Positions 44,603-55,125 of a stretch of DNA of 64,000 bases are shown piece by piece; within the stretch, counting starts at the first letter, position 1, and each line of letters begins with the position of its first letter. Both the position numbers and the translations under genes were made by a program. The stretch is from Hermatobates lingyangjiaoensis (lineage: Eukaryota > Arthropoda > Insecta > Hemiptera > Hermatobatidae), in contig JAPFBL010000256.1 of assembly GCA_026182355.1 (NCBI GenBank), positions 124,001 through 188,000 of the forward strand. The letters run 5' to 3'. Below the pieces are notes generated by a model. That model ran no database searches and had not been told where the DNA came from. It was given only the letters and a program-made list of their open reading frames with translations.

Positions 44603-44776
44603 GAGGGGGGAGGAGTCGTCCTGGGTGCCAGCGACAGTGGCGTTGGGCCCGAGCCGAAGAAAGGAGTTCTTGACGACCATGCGGATGCGGCGTGCCGCAC
44701 CGTGCAGGTGGGCCGGCTGCGGAGCGACGGCCCAGACTAGGAGAGCGAGAGTCAGTACCCGGAGCCCTATCAGCAT
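44602..44776 (-). CDS. Fibroblast growth factor family gene, first coding exon
   Basis: Secreted signalling ligand for FGF receptors, by family. The minus-strand ATG at 44776 (purine at -3) opens a 58-codon exon. Residues 1-20 are a signal peptide (MLIGLRVLTLALLVWAVAPQ). From about residue 30 the start of the beta-trefoil core follows: basic RRIR, then KNSFLRLGPNATVAGTQDDS, matching the family pattern FLRI-P-x-G-TV-x-GT-x-D-x-S. The exon ends CCCCTCA with a GTAAAT donor (44601-44596), phase 1, at the same alignment position as the first coding intron of FGF1 and FGF2. Oddities: the Cys and Gly residues of the usual L-Y-C-x-x-G stretch are absent, and the exon is GC-rich in an AT-rich locus. 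An upstream in-frame extension to 44926 lacks an ATG and is probably 5' UTR. Later exons are not in view; subfamily undetermined. Confidence 0.78.
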
Positions 44777-44945
44777 GCCGGGCGCACCGAGCCTCCAGTG
44801 GCCAGTCGGCCGCCCCCGCACCGCCCCCAGCTCCGCACTCGCCCTCTCATCCTCGTCCACTGCCCCAGCCACCGCCCCCCCTCCCCCTGCTTCCCCCTCC
44901 ACCGACCCGCCCCCCCAGCCCCGCACTCTCCGCGAACTCCTCGCT
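44605..44945. promoter_or_regulatory. CpG/GC-rich island over FGF first exon and 5' UTR
   Basis: About 340 bp of strongly GC-rich sequence with many CpGs (GGCGTGCCGCACCG, GGCCGCCCCCGCACC, CTCCGCGAACTCC), bounded by AT-rich DNA on both sides. On the minus strand the upstream half is purine/G-rich (GGGGGGGCGGGTCGGTGGAG). It likely contains the 5' UTR and possibly the transcription start; no TATA box is obvious. Confidence 0.6.
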
Positions 44946-45117
44946 TTCCCATCAAATCATACAATCATTTATAATACCTCTCTTGGGACGTCTTTTAAAT
45001 TCAATCTACTTCTCCTAAATATTATCTTCAATGACTCCATCGAGTCAACTTCAGTAAGTTCTCCTGCCATCCAAAACATGTAACGTCTTCTTAACTTACG
45101 TAAACTGTTATCCTACT

Positions 45118-45795
45118 TTCACTGCATATGTTATTATTCTTTAAATCAGTTAGTTCAATACTGGCAATAATCCGTAGATATTTTAGGACGTTATAATCAC
45201 ATGTTATAACAATTCACCAGTATTTAAACCGTTTCACTGCATTTGTTATTATTCTTTAAATCAGTTAGTTCAATACTGGCGATAATCCGTAGATATTTCA
45301 GGACGTTATAATCACATTTTATAACAATTCACCAGTATTTAAACCGTTTCACTGCATTTGTTATTATTTTTTTTTTTTTTTGTCAGAAAACAGCATGCTC
45401 CACCCGAAGGCACCACACGCATCAAAATCTTCAATGCTACACAACAATCTCCATCATGCTATGCAAATACAGCTTAAACAACAACAAAATAACCACAATG
45501 ACAACAGAGCACACAGATAAAAAATAAAACAAATTATTATATATTATATAAATACAATACTTATTATAAATAAAACACATTTATTCTTTAAATCAGTTAG
45601 TTCAATACTGGCGATAATCCGTAGATATTTCAGGACGTTATAATCACATTTTATAACAATGCACCAGTATTTAAACCATTTCACTGCATTTGTTATTATT
45701 ATTTAAATCAGTTATTTCAGTACTGGTAATAATCTGTAGATATTTCAGGATGTTATAATCACATTTTATAACAAAGCACCAGAATTTAAACCAAT
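45118..45795. repeat. 115-bp minisatellite, ~5 units, interrupted
   Basis: TTCACTGCATTTGTTATTATTC starts at 45118, 45233 and 45348 (115 bp apart), then an insertion, then again at 45679. Units hold TCAGTTAGTTCAATACTGGC, AATCCGTAGATATTTCAGGA and ATAACAATTCACCAGTATTT. A partial unit lies at 46320-46400. Confidence 0.9.
45362..45588 (-). mobile_element. Retroposon-like insertion inside the 115-bp array
   Basis: About 225 bp of unrelated sequence starting with a long T run (T14 or more) then GTCAGAAAACAGCATGCTCC and CATGCTATGCAAATACAGC splits the third unit. The poly-T start implies a reversed poly-A retroposon. A clear target-site duplication is not visible. The family is unknown; a processed ncRNA copy is possible. 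Confidence 0.55.
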
Positions 45796-45799
45796 ACTC

Positions 45800-46315
45800 C
45801 TTATGGTTAATTTATCTTTAATAAAAGTATGAATTATAACATTTCATATATAAAACTTACCTGTTTAAATCATATGTTTATATATTCATTGTCAACTCAC
45901 AAAATCATGTTACAAACCAATATCCAATGTGATCATAACAAATAAATATTTTTTTTTTCTTTATTAAAATATACTTTTTGAAAATTAGAGTGTGATTAAA
46001 AATTATAAAAAAAAGGTCAACTGCTTCAAAAATAATTCTGGTTTAGTCTTGAGGAGAAGATCATGGTTAATCAAAGATGTAGGATTCTTAGGTGGGACGA
46101 GAGCATTTAACATGTATTAGTGATCATCAGAACCTCAAAATGTTCATTCTGATTAGAAAACTGAAAATTCTGAAGATTCTGCTTGGTGAAAGATTTAGTC
46201 ATTTATATTTTAATCCCTACCATTAATAAACTTACTTTTTTAAACACTATAAGAAAATAATAACTTAATCAAAACATTATGTTATAAACCATTACAAAAA
46301 ATTCTAACAAAATTG
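45800..46315. other. No gene seen
   Basis: AT-rich sequence between minisatellite remnants. Confidence 0.5.
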
Positions 46316-46319
46316 AACT

Positions 46320-46402
46320 TTGTGTTAGTTCACTACTGGCAATAATCCGTAGATATTTCAGGATGTTATAATCACATTTTATAACAATGCACCAGTATGT
46401 AA
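46320..46402 (+). repeat. Isolated partial unit of the 115-bp minisatellite
   Basis: TGGCAATAATCCGTAGATATTTCAGG to ACAATGCACCAGTATGT (about 80 bp), 520 bp beyond the array. Confidence 0.85.
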
Positions 46403-46607
46403 CATATACTCTATAAATACATTCTTAAAGGTCTACAATTAGACCATTTTGGGCCAAGCAAATCTGAATAGACTTTCAGAATTGTATAATATATTTGAAA
46501 GGTTGCGTGATTAATAGTTTTTATATGTATTACTTAGGAAACTATTTTTATATGTACATATATGTGTATATTTCTAAATTATTATAAGTGCATATTTATA
46601 CATACTT

Positions 46608-46720
46608 AAAAAGATTTCACATAAACACGTGAAATAACAATCAATGATCAAACCACAATAAGAAGAATAAGAATTTTTCCCATTTTCTTATTGTGGTTTA
46701 ATCATTGATTTATACATACA
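46608..46720. mobile_element. PLE hairpin remnant (AGATCT family)
   Basis: GATTTCACATAAACACGTG ... CAATCAATGATCAAACCACAATAAG, then the mirrored tip CTTATTGTGGTTTAATCATTG. The central hammerhead part has been deleted, leaving the arm tips. Confidence 0.65.
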
Positions 46721-46854
46721 TATATTCTAATACTTAATGAAAATTAATTTAAAACTGCAGTCGTAAATATGCATTCTAATATATATGGGAATCAATATAA
46801 AAAAAGTATGTTTCGTTAAAACATACTTTTCTTTTATTCTTTTTCTTTATTTTT

Positions 46855-47100
46855 TAGTAAGCATTGTTACCCGGGTGGTAGGTTATGCCCCAGCGTTTTG
46901 GTATTGTGCGGTAGATCCCAAAAAAAGGACCCTGATCAAAATCAAAATACCGTTTTAGTAGCTAGTAGCCTCGAAAAAAGTTTTATAAGACCCATATGTT
47001 TCATTGTATCTAAATGTCTCCAGTTTTATTTCTATTGTGGACAGACAGACAAACTTTGTATTCATGTATACAAATTATTCTTTATTTTGTTTCATTAGCA
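46855..47100 (+). repeat. Probable LINE 3' fragment
   Basis: TGTTACCCGGGTGGTAGG, TTTTGGTATTGTGCGGTAG and GTGGACAGACAGACAAACTTTG resemble 3' ends of LINE elements. The open frame here shows no protein domain. Identification is tentative. Confidence 0.35.
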
Positions 47101-47387
47101 GCAATAACATTTTCTAAACTGATCAGTAACAATGTAATATTTACTGCTATGTAGTTTACTCCTATGTAGTTTAAGTAGGAGGTAATTTTCATTTACTTAT
47201 GACTCAATATAATATGCCCGAAGGCGTATATTAATTCAATAAAACCAGCTCTTTAAAAGTTTTGAAAGACAAGAAAAATATAGTAAAAAAAAACTAATCC
47301 AGTACGAAAACTTGAAGTTGATTGAGTGATTAGGATTGGTTGAAAACTAGTTTAACGAAAGCTCAAAGGTCGTAGTGGCAAAGTTCT

Positions 47388-47389
47388 GT

Positions 47390-47482
<93 letters not shown>
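47388..47482. repeat. (TC)n microsatellite
   Basis: TC repeat with a CACACACACTCACTC interruption at 47413-47427. Open frames across it are artefacts. Confidence 0.95.
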
Positions 47483-47484
<2 letters not shown>

Positions 47485-47889
47485 GATATAAGTCGTGACT
47501 GACTGGGACTAGAGATGATTGATTCAACTCCGGACATGTGCTACTAGAATATTCGCCTAAAATGAACTAGGTCACAACGCAGCAAAACCGATTTCTCTAT
47601 AGTTGAAAATAAACTTTGACAGATGAAAAAATTCGATTATTACCAGTTTTGTCGGTAGATCGACAGTTGATGTTTATAAATGTATAGACCACTAAAAGGA
47701 ATTTGAAAGCTTAGTATACATGTCTAATAGATCGATAAATGTGATCTAAAATATTAATTTATTACTTCCATACTCACTGGCTAAATTTTCCATGACCCAG
47801 GACTTTTAATATGTAATTAAAAAAAGATAAACATTTCTTATTATGATTACACTATGTTTATATTTCATTACTTGCACAATCTGTTATAG

Positions 47890-48010
47890 TGTGTTAGTTA
47901 CTCATATTACAGAATTTCAAACATTACGCCTCCACACAAAAAAAGTTTAATAAGAAAACTAACAACTTTCAAGAACACAAAGTGTTCGACATGCGTTATC
48001 AAATATGTGA
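47890..48010. mobile_element. PLE terminal fragment (ACGCGT family)
   Basis: TTACTCATATTACAGAATTTC, ACGCCTCCACACAAAAAAAG and, separately, GAACACAAAGTGTTCGACATGCGTT. The upstream core box CTGANGA has been lost (reads AACTTTCAA). Confidence 0.6.
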
Positions 48011-49355
48011 GTATGTTTATATATTTATGCATAAATCTTGATAAATATACTGAACATATATGAGAATAGAACCAAATATATCAATTTTCTACCATCAATC
48101 TAAATTCTCAATGGTCAAGTTTCTTTTTATTTTAAGCCTTCAACAATGGCAAAAGTAATGAATTTAAAAAAAATCTGGAGTGGCTTACACTCAATCTTAC
48201 TATAATCAAACATAATATACTTCTTGGGTATATATTATATAATGTCCCATTTAGTATAAAATAAATGTCTAAATTGGAAATGTTTATTAGTCTTTCATTC
48301 CTGTATGTAGTACAGATTGTGATTGATTCACTTATCAATATACATACTTTTTTTCGTATATCGCATCACTGATACATATAATATCATTATTTTAACTACA
48401 GCAGTAATAACATTTTTGAAAAGCAAAAGTGTAGACTTAGTGTTACGAAATAATCTCTTACAGGAGAACATGGCTTTTGTTCCAATAGGCAGTGGATCCT
48501 TTACATAGTTTACCTGACCTCCTTCTACATTGAATATTTAAGACAAATTTTCCCATTTAAAACTTGAATTGTTCTTATTTTATCTGTAAAATGTCAGACA
48601 CATCTAAAAAAAATGTCGCTTTAAGTTAATTTTTCATTTAAGATGTAGGATAAATACATCTTTTTTTTTTTAAAGAATGTTTTCAATTTTGAATTATGTT
48701 TTACATTTTTGGTCTTTTATAGAATTATTATACTTGGAATTTTATGGCTTCTTAGAGTTTAATAAAAATCACTTTTCTTTCTATTTATCAAAAATCATAT
48801 ATACCAATTTACTCTGAGTGTTATCTTTTTCCTTTAAAAAGATATTTTTTATAGAAAAAATATATGAGTAATTTGTCAGTTTTACATACTGAAATCAAAG
48901 TTAAAGCCACCTATTCAGGATAATATTAAACTTTTATAGGTATGAACTATTAAACTATAATAGTGAAAAAACAGGATATTTGTCAACAAACATAAAATTT
49001 ATATAATTAATATTAACATAAACGCTGCAGAGACGCGTCACACAGTAAGCAGCTAATGCGTTCAAAATACGTATAATTTTTGTCACAATATCTTGCTTTA
49101 TAAATTCACATTGATATAAAATTTTGACAAATAAAGTTTGAGAAACGGAAGAAAGCTGTTGGTGCTACCAGTTAGCAAATGCAATAAGCGTACAATTTTG
49201 ATAACATTCTTCTCGTAAACTTGGCAATGAAAAAAATATCCAGAAACATAATTTGCCAATAGTGTCGTCTTACTATGTTTATAAAAAAAAATGACAACCT
49301 TTTTTCCATATGAAGCTGGTTGTGTTTTCTATTATATTTGACAATATAAGAAATA
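48011..49355. other. No gene seen
   Basis: AT-rich non-coding DNA. Confidence 0.5.
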
Positions 49356-49610
49356 ATTGATTATAATAAAGGAAGAGATGCAGTTGTCTGTTTGCAGAAA
49401 GCCGTGATGATACTATTCTGTTGGGATTGATGCAATATTGGCACTGGGCTGCACTGTCTCCTCCAAGAATAACGCCAGGTGATTGCCAGACGACGAATTG
49501 TACATTTGATATAAATAGCTCTACCGGACTATAACTGGCTAACCCCCACCCACTAACAAACAAGACTTCGCAAATTTCTTTCTTTAATCAGATTGGCGCA
49601 TAAGTATGCT
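49356..49610. other. Balanced-composition island, possible conserved non-coding element
   Basis: GAAAGCCGTGATGATACTATTC, GGGATTGATGCAATATTGGC and AGGTGATTGCCAGACGACG are unique and non-repetitive. The minus-strand open frame 49279-49563 has no recognised domain. It lies about 4.6 kb upstream of the FGF exon, so a cis-regulatory role is conceivable. Confidence 0.3.
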
Positions 49611-50195
49611 TTTAGAAAAGCTTCAAGGAATGCAAGGAAAAAAAATCTTTAATGCAGCTGTTTTTAATATAAATAAATTGTATCAATTATCTCTGGTAGT
49701 ATTTAAAATAAAATTTTAACTTTTTTTTTAAAAATATAATTTTTACATCTATGTGTGTGTGTGAGATAGTAAGCCCTCTTTTATCTACTTTCATCAATTA
49801 ATTAACAATGAGCAATCATTAAAGGAACCCTGGAATTTCAGAAATGGCTGTATTATTTTTCGTATTTTCTTCATGGTTATCACCCTTATATTTATATTAA
49901 AAAATTATATTCTTAAATAACAACATAAAAAAACAATTTCTCCTAAGTAAGAAAGTATATTACTTGCATTAATTATACCATTTGTGAAATTAGTTCTATT
50001 CTTTTAAATGTTTTTGTTCCTTACATATTTAAATCGCTGGTGGTAAATAAATTTTGTTTTTAGATTTTAAAAATATGTTTACTGATATGTCAACAATTCG
50101 GTGATGAAAGGACCTAATTAAGGTCAATGACCTTATATGCAACAAAACAACAATCCAGAACTATTGAATTAGAAGGTCCTATATCCTCAAGTATT
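49611..50195. other. No gene seen
   Basis: AT-rich DNA. Confidence 0.5.
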
Positions 50196-50199
50196 TATA

Positions 50200-50355
50200 T
50201 ATATATATACTTTTTCGTTGGAAATACAATCCAAAACGGACAAATATAGTTCAATATAGACAAAAAAACATGAAGACGGTTCAAACCAAAAATTAGATAC
50301 TGTAAGTGTGTTCTTTTGATTTCTCTATGTTTCTTTGTAGATATTGAACTGTATA
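50200..50355. mobile_element. PLE terminal fragment (AATT family), deleted
   Basis: Left-arm tip TATAGTTCAATATAGAC, then a direct jump to GAAGACGGTTCAAACCAAAAATTAG and the right-arm end ATTGAACTG. The centre and left inner arm are missing. (TA)n on both sides. Confidence 0.65.
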
Positions 50356-50384
50356 TATATATATATATTATATATATATAAATT

Positions 50385-50580
50385 TCACATAAACACTTGA
50401 AATAACAATCAATGATCAAACCACAATAAGAAATGGGAAAACAAGTCTAAGATCTTTCAACCGAAACAAGCGGTCTTTGAAAGAGTCAAAAACCTAACTG
50501 AGTTGAAACAAGACTGCTTGTTTCGGTTGAAAGATCTTAGTCTTGTTTTCCCATTTCTTATTGTTGTTTGATCATATATA
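50385..50580. mobile_element. PLE hairpin cassette (AGATCT family)
   Basis: Left arm CACATAAACACTTGAAATAAC ... TCTAAGATCTTTCAACCGAAAC, right arm GTTTCGGTTGAAAGATCTTAG ... GTTGTTTGATCAT, (TA)n on the right. The centre AAGAGTCAAAAACC is one-sided: the right arm lacks the CTGACGA box. Confidence 0.7.
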
Positions 50581-50599
50581 TATATATATATATATGGGT

Positions 50600-51100
50600 T
50601 AGCGGGTGATTAATACTGATATGGGAAAGTTACAGTAGGCTGAACTAATTAGAGGTCAAAAGGTCAATGTTAGAGTAAACATATAATACTGTTAGCCCTT
50701 TCTATTTGTTCTTCAGGTTTTCGTACTCACCTGATAGGCAGTAATAATTTTTTTTTTTACAAAAATTTGTAAAATTGAAGTAATTTGATTTAAATAATAA
50801 CGTGTGCTAAGATGTTTGCCGAAAGTAAATTGCAGTCAGTCATCAAGTCTCAAAGACTCAACTTCATGAAGTTACGGATACAAAACTACGGACGAGTTCT
50901 AGCTAATTGTGTATCTACAACAATCAACAGTTAATGGTCGTACACTAATGTCAAAAGACTTTGTTTTAGAACAATTGTTCATGCTGACAACTTTTCTATC
51001 ATTTCCAAGACTGAGTGAATACTGCAGACTAACTAACTATGCAGCAGAGCATTGCTAAACATATAATGATTATCTAAAACGTTTTAATTTTTTGTTTATT
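50600..51100. other. No gene seen
   Basis: Mixed AT-rich DNA; no recognised content. Confidence 0.45.
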
Positions 51101-51104
51101 ATGT

Positions 51105-51260
51105 AGTATTTACTCATTGTAGGGTAAAAAGCTATTGAAATAGTCTCCACATACAGAAATTTAATAGTATAAACAACGCGTTTCGAACTATTAAATGTAT
51201 ATACTATTAAATTTCTATTTGTAGAGACTATTTCATTAGCTTTTTACCCTACAATTAAAC
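51105..51260. mobile_element. PLE hairpin cassette (ACGCGT family), centre deleted
   Basis: TTGTAGGGTAAAAAGCTATTG ... AACGCGTTTCGAAC on the left, a short gap, then ATACTATTAAATTTCTATTTG ... TTTTTACCCTACAA on the right. The right arm has lost its hammerhead half. Confidence 0.7.
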
Positions 51261-51364
51261 GTTTTAAAGTAAAAAATAAGAATCCATTAAAATTCAATAA
51301 TAATTTGTAAATACTGGGTAAACATATACTCTACTAAGACTAATTTTACTGAAAATACCTAACA

Positions 51365-51445
51365 CATACGTAGCACGTACTTGACCACACCTAGCACATA
51401 CCTGACACACACCTAGCAAATACCTGACACACACCAAACACATAA
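51365..51445 (+). repeat. Short tandem repeat, ~22-24-bp unit
   Basis: CCTAGCACATACCTGACACACA and variants (CCTAGCAAATACCTGACACACA) occur three to four times. Confidence 0.75.
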
Positions 51446-51784
51446 CAACTTAGTTATCATAACTCATCCAAAAACATTAATATTTGCTTAATAAAGAGAG
51501 CTGCTTTCATTATGTAAGTTTCTGAACTTGAAATTATTCATAAAGGTAACCGCAAAATGAATTATCCGATTTTTTATTCTAAGTCTATCAATATTTTGTG
51601 GCAATCGTAAATTCTCTTGTGTCATTTTTTATTCAGTTCGAAGTCACATTTATAACTTACCCACTTTGAAGACCCTTTCATAGTAACTTACTTTTTAAAT
51701 ATTATTATTTATACTTGTACTCAAGTTTTGTTTAATTAGATATATATATTGTATATATAAATATTGATAAAAGTATCGACCGTG

Positions 51785-51935
51785 GAATAGAAACAAAACT
51801 ATAGTTTATCGGGACTCGGTCAGTTCTTCAGGTTCAAATTAAACTCTCATTGCCAACGTTTCGGTCTTTATTTAAAACCTTTTTCATAGGCAGAAGTATA
51901 AATTTTGAAACAGAAAAACTAAGTATTACATTACA
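51785..51935 (-). mobile_element. PLE terminal arm, single
   Basis: Homologous to the 30538 cassette and the 16990 family (GTTTATCGGGACTCGGTCAG, TTGCCAACGTTTCGGTC, CTTTTTCATAGGCAGAAG). Helix I TGCC/GGCA is retained on the minus strand. Confidence 0.7.
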
Positions 51936-52029
51936 AATTATTTTACAAAGAAAAATAATATGTGGATTTTAACAACTGTAGTCTGAATTAACACGTGACA
52001 CTGAACTTCTTTTCCCATTGTATATATAT

Positions 52030-52120
52030 AAAGCAGTTGAGTTTTTGACTCTGACGAAGACCGCTTGTTACGGTTGAAAGATCTTAGTCTTGTTTTCCCA
52101 TTTCTTATTGTGGTTTGATC
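52030..52120 (+). mobile_element. PLE terminal arm, single (AGATCT family)
   Basis: Intact arm from GTTTTTGACTCTGACGAAG to TTATTGTGGTTTGATCATTG, entering (TA)n at 52121-52164. Confidence 0.8.
52047..52089 (+). ncRNA. Hammerhead-like module, intact AGATCT family
   Basis: Helix I GACT/AGTC (4 bp), core CTGACGA plus extra A, helix II GACCG/CGGTT with a CTTGTTA loop, GAA, palindromic helix III AGATCT, T at the cleavage position. The cleanest copy of its family here. Confidence 0.65.
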
Positions 52121-52122
52121 AT

Positions 52123-52164
<42 letters not shown>
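52121..52164. repeat. (TA)n microsatellite
   Basis: Long uninterrupted TA tract on the outer side of the PLE arm. Confidence 0.95.
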
Positions 52165-52168
<4 letters not shown>

Positions 52169-52169
52169 G

Positions 52170-52980
52170 TAAGAATAAACGGTAACGGCTTGAACCCATT
52201 AAATTACATACACTTGTTTAAAGGACTAGCTGTTGTTAGTAGGTACCTAGTTACCCAAATGACCTCATCTTCTCCTGATGACGACGGATGTTGAAAAATT
52301 GCAATAAGTTATCTCAGCTCTTAGTAAATTGTTCTGTAATTGTATATTTTGTATTAACTTGCTCTAGTTTTGAATCCGCAACAAAGATAATAATAATAAT
52401 AATAATTAAAATGATTTTTTTTTATTTAAAATACCGTCATTTACAGATACATCTGTTCTGAAAGATATATTAACAGGTATGTTCTGACATTTCTATACTG
52501 TAGAGCATCGTGGGTAAATTTCAACGGAGTTTGTTAGAATTAAACTAAGAAATAAAAAAGCGTGTAATTCATTCTAACTAACGAATGTAATGTTACACAC
52601 GTGAATTAAGAAAGAATTATTTATAACAATAATAAAATAAATAAAAAGTTACAAGGATGATAATAACTGCATCACTCTCAGATCAATGTCAAAATGTAAC
52701 ACAAACTACATAACACAAAATGGTAAATGAGAAACATTGTGATTTACCATTTTTTATGATTTTGAAACCGACACGTTACAGAGAAAAATATTTCTATTAA
52801 AAGATTGTAGACTATAGGCTTCATAATCGACTACACATTTTCAGATTTTTCTTTCAAGTCAATTGTTGTTTTAAGTATTATAATTTGAATATTTTTTATA
52901 ACTTGTAAAAACTTAGACTTAGATACAATTAATTTTAAAAATCATCCACATAGAGTTCTACAAAACAAATTAATGTAAAC
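52170..52980. other. No gene seen
   Basis: AT-rich with an (AAT)n patch near 52389-52407. Confidence 0.5.
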
Positions 52981-52981
52981 G

Positions 52982-53095
52982 ATTTCGTTCATTAGTAGCG
53001 TAAAAAGAAAAAGTACAGTTCTTTCGTTTATTAGTAGCGTGCAAAGAAAAAGTACAGTCCTTTCATTCATTAGTAACGTACAAATCAAAACTGAT
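52982..53095 (+). repeat. ~39-bp tandem repeat, 3 units
   Basis: TTCGTTCATTAGTAGCGTA, then AAAGAAAAAGTACAGTTC, repeated with small changes at 52984, 53023 and 53062. Confidence 0.8.
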
Positions 53096-53855
53096 GTCAT
53101 AATGATTGTGTTTACAAAAACTCGTGATTATCAAGCCCACAATGAAATACGTAAATGATTCAAGTTGTTTACTTCATGTACTTTCAGAAACTATATAGTT
53201 ATTAGCGTAAATTTTTAAAATCCTAGAAAGAATTTGTTAACAAACAAATATACAGAAAAACACTGTTGTTAATAACGTTATTACAGACTTTATCAGAAAT
53301 TAATTTAAGAAGGAATGATTAGATGCAAATTGTTGGATATAATCATAAGTAAAAATTATTAATAACTATTAACCAATATTTATTTCTTTAAAATTATAAA
53401 TATCACTAAAACTAATAGATAATCTTTTTTAAAAATGAAAAAAAAGCATGCTTTGGATATACAGATTAGATTTTTTTTTAATTTCCCACCAGGAGCGCTG
53501 CACAGAAATAGACGTGACGTCACACGGGTAGGTCATTATTTACATAAACACAACTCTTCGAGTTCTGTATACCAGTTTAATCAATTCAGACTATTTTAAT
53601 TATTTATTACCTATATTTTACTCATTTTGGTTTTAGTATAACTACCTACTTAATGGAGGCCTTTAAAAGTTGTTTTACACCTATTCCAGTTAAGTTCTTT
53701 CAATTTCTTCATATTAAATGCAAATGTATTGCTAGAACCACTGTGATTTTAATAAAAAGGCGTGTAAACAAATTTTTATCAAAAATTACAAAAAAACAAT
53801 TTGTTCAGTTAAAGTACCCCTAAAATCTTTTGACTTTTGGGACACACACATGCTT
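53096..53855. other. No gene seen
   Basis: AT-rich; a short mixed patch at 53487-53530 (CCACCAGGAGCGCTGCACAG, GACGTGACGTCACACGGG) includes a TGACGTCA, the consensus CRE (ATF/CREB) palindrome. No exon recognised. Confidence 0.4.
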
Positions 53856-53862
53856 GTGTTTG

Positions 53863-54497
53863 TTGGAGAGAGAGAAAGAGACTGAAAGAGAGATAAACTG
53901 AGTGATAGAGAGACTGAGTGAGAAAGAGAGAGATAGAGACTGAGTGTAAGAGAGAGACTAAGAGAGAGCAAGAGACTGAGTCTGAGAGAGAGAGAGTGAG
54001 AGAGAGAGAGAGTTAGAGAGAGAGACTGAGAGGGAGAAAGACTGAGTGTGAGAGAGAGACTGAGTTAGAGAGAGAAAGAGACTGAAAGAGAGATAAACTG
54101 AGTGAGAGAGAGACTGAGTGAGAAAGAGAGAGATAGAGACTGAGTGTAAGAGAAAGACTAAGAGAGAGCAAGAGACTGAGTCTGAGAGAGAGAGAGACTA
54201 AGAGAGAGAGAGAGTGAGAGAGAGAGAGAGTTAGAGAGAGACTGAGCGAGAGAGAGACTGAGAGAGAGAAAGACTGAGTGAAAGAGAGAGAGACTAAGAG
54301 AGAGCAAGAGAGAGAGACTGAGAGAAAGAAAAAGAGTGACTTTGTGTGAGAGATACTAAGAGAGAGAAGAGAGGGACTGAGAGAGAGAGAGAAGAGAGGG
54401 ACTGAGAGAGAGAGAGAGAGAGACTGAGAGAAAGAAAAAGAGTGACTTTGTGTGAGAGATACTAAGAGAGAGAAGAGAGGGACTGAGTGAGAGATGG

Positions 54498-54555
<58 letters not shown>
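53863..54555. repeat. GA-rich composite array (~690 bp)
   Basis: GAGA runs punctuated by GACTGAGAGAGAG, GACTGAGTGTGAGAG and GTGACTTTGTGTGAGAG words. Longer segments repeat (for example AAAGAGTGACTTTGTGTGAG at about 54329 and 54436). Translations such as Ser-Leu repeats are artefacts. Confidence 0.9.
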
Positions 54556-54556
<1 letters not shown>

Positions 54557-54599
54557 ATGTGAGAAATAAAATTGGTATATTTACAGTTACTATTCATAA

Positions 54600-54885
54600 G
54601 TTCATTTCAAGTAGAAATCTCTAACTAGTACTTGACATTGTTCAGAATCTGAAACCAATGATTCGATAGATAACATAGATTTTCAATGCTACAAATGTCA
54701 GAAAATAGAATCATTTTCACTACGAACTCGGGTTCTTTTATTCTAGTGCAAAAACGCTCTCCACTGTAGCATCCTGGATCAAAACATGAGTAAACCGACT
54801 TTCAGGACACTCTATCCTCAGATCGGGTGGGGACAAGAATGAAAAATTGCATTTCATTGTTTTCCAATGCAACAGTAAGACAAAA
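54600..54885. other. No gene seen
   Basis: Mixed AT-rich sequence, nothing recognised. Confidence 0.45.
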
Positions 54886-54892
54886 TATCATT

Positions 54893-55125
54893 ATTGTAGG
54901 GTAAAAATCTAATGAAATGGTCTCCACATATAAAAATTTAATGATATAAACAACGCGTTTCGAACACGTAGTGTTCAATATTAATATTAAGTTAATGCCT
55001 GAGGAAGAACACTACGTGTTCGAAACGCGTTGTTTATATCATTAAATTTTTATATGTGGAGACCATTTCATCAGATTTTTACCCTACAATGAGTAAATAC
55101 CACATAATAACTGACTGCACTACAT
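54893..55125. mobile_element. PLE hairpin cassette, second near-perfect palindrome
   Basis: Same arms as 12100-12380 (TTGTAGGGTAAAAATCTAATG ... AACGCGTTTCGAACACGTAG) around a short centre CAATATTAATATTAAG. It is followed by ATGAGTAAATACCACATAAT, the family's outer flank. The plus module at 54995-55040 reads CTGAGGA, A, GAACAC-TAC-GTGTTC, GAA, ACGCGT, T. Confidence 0.8.

Noticed and set aside
44777..44926. N-terminal extension of the FGF frame upstream of the ATG at 44776
   Set aside because: It starts only at a GTG, is a Gly/Ala-rich translation of G-rich sequence, and the internal ATG gives a textbook signal peptide; treated as 5' UTR.
44625..45083. Plus-strand open frames of 108-152 residues over the GC island
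   Set aside because: They are antisense to the FGF exon and its 5' UTR. Their Pro/Ser/Arg-rich translation reflects GC composition, and no domain is visible.
47352..47537. Arg/Glu repeat frame on the minus strand
   Set aside because: Translation of (TC)n.
54013..54597. 194-residue minus-strand Ser/Leu-rich frame
   Set aside because: Direct translation of the GA/TC simple repeat; no gene features.
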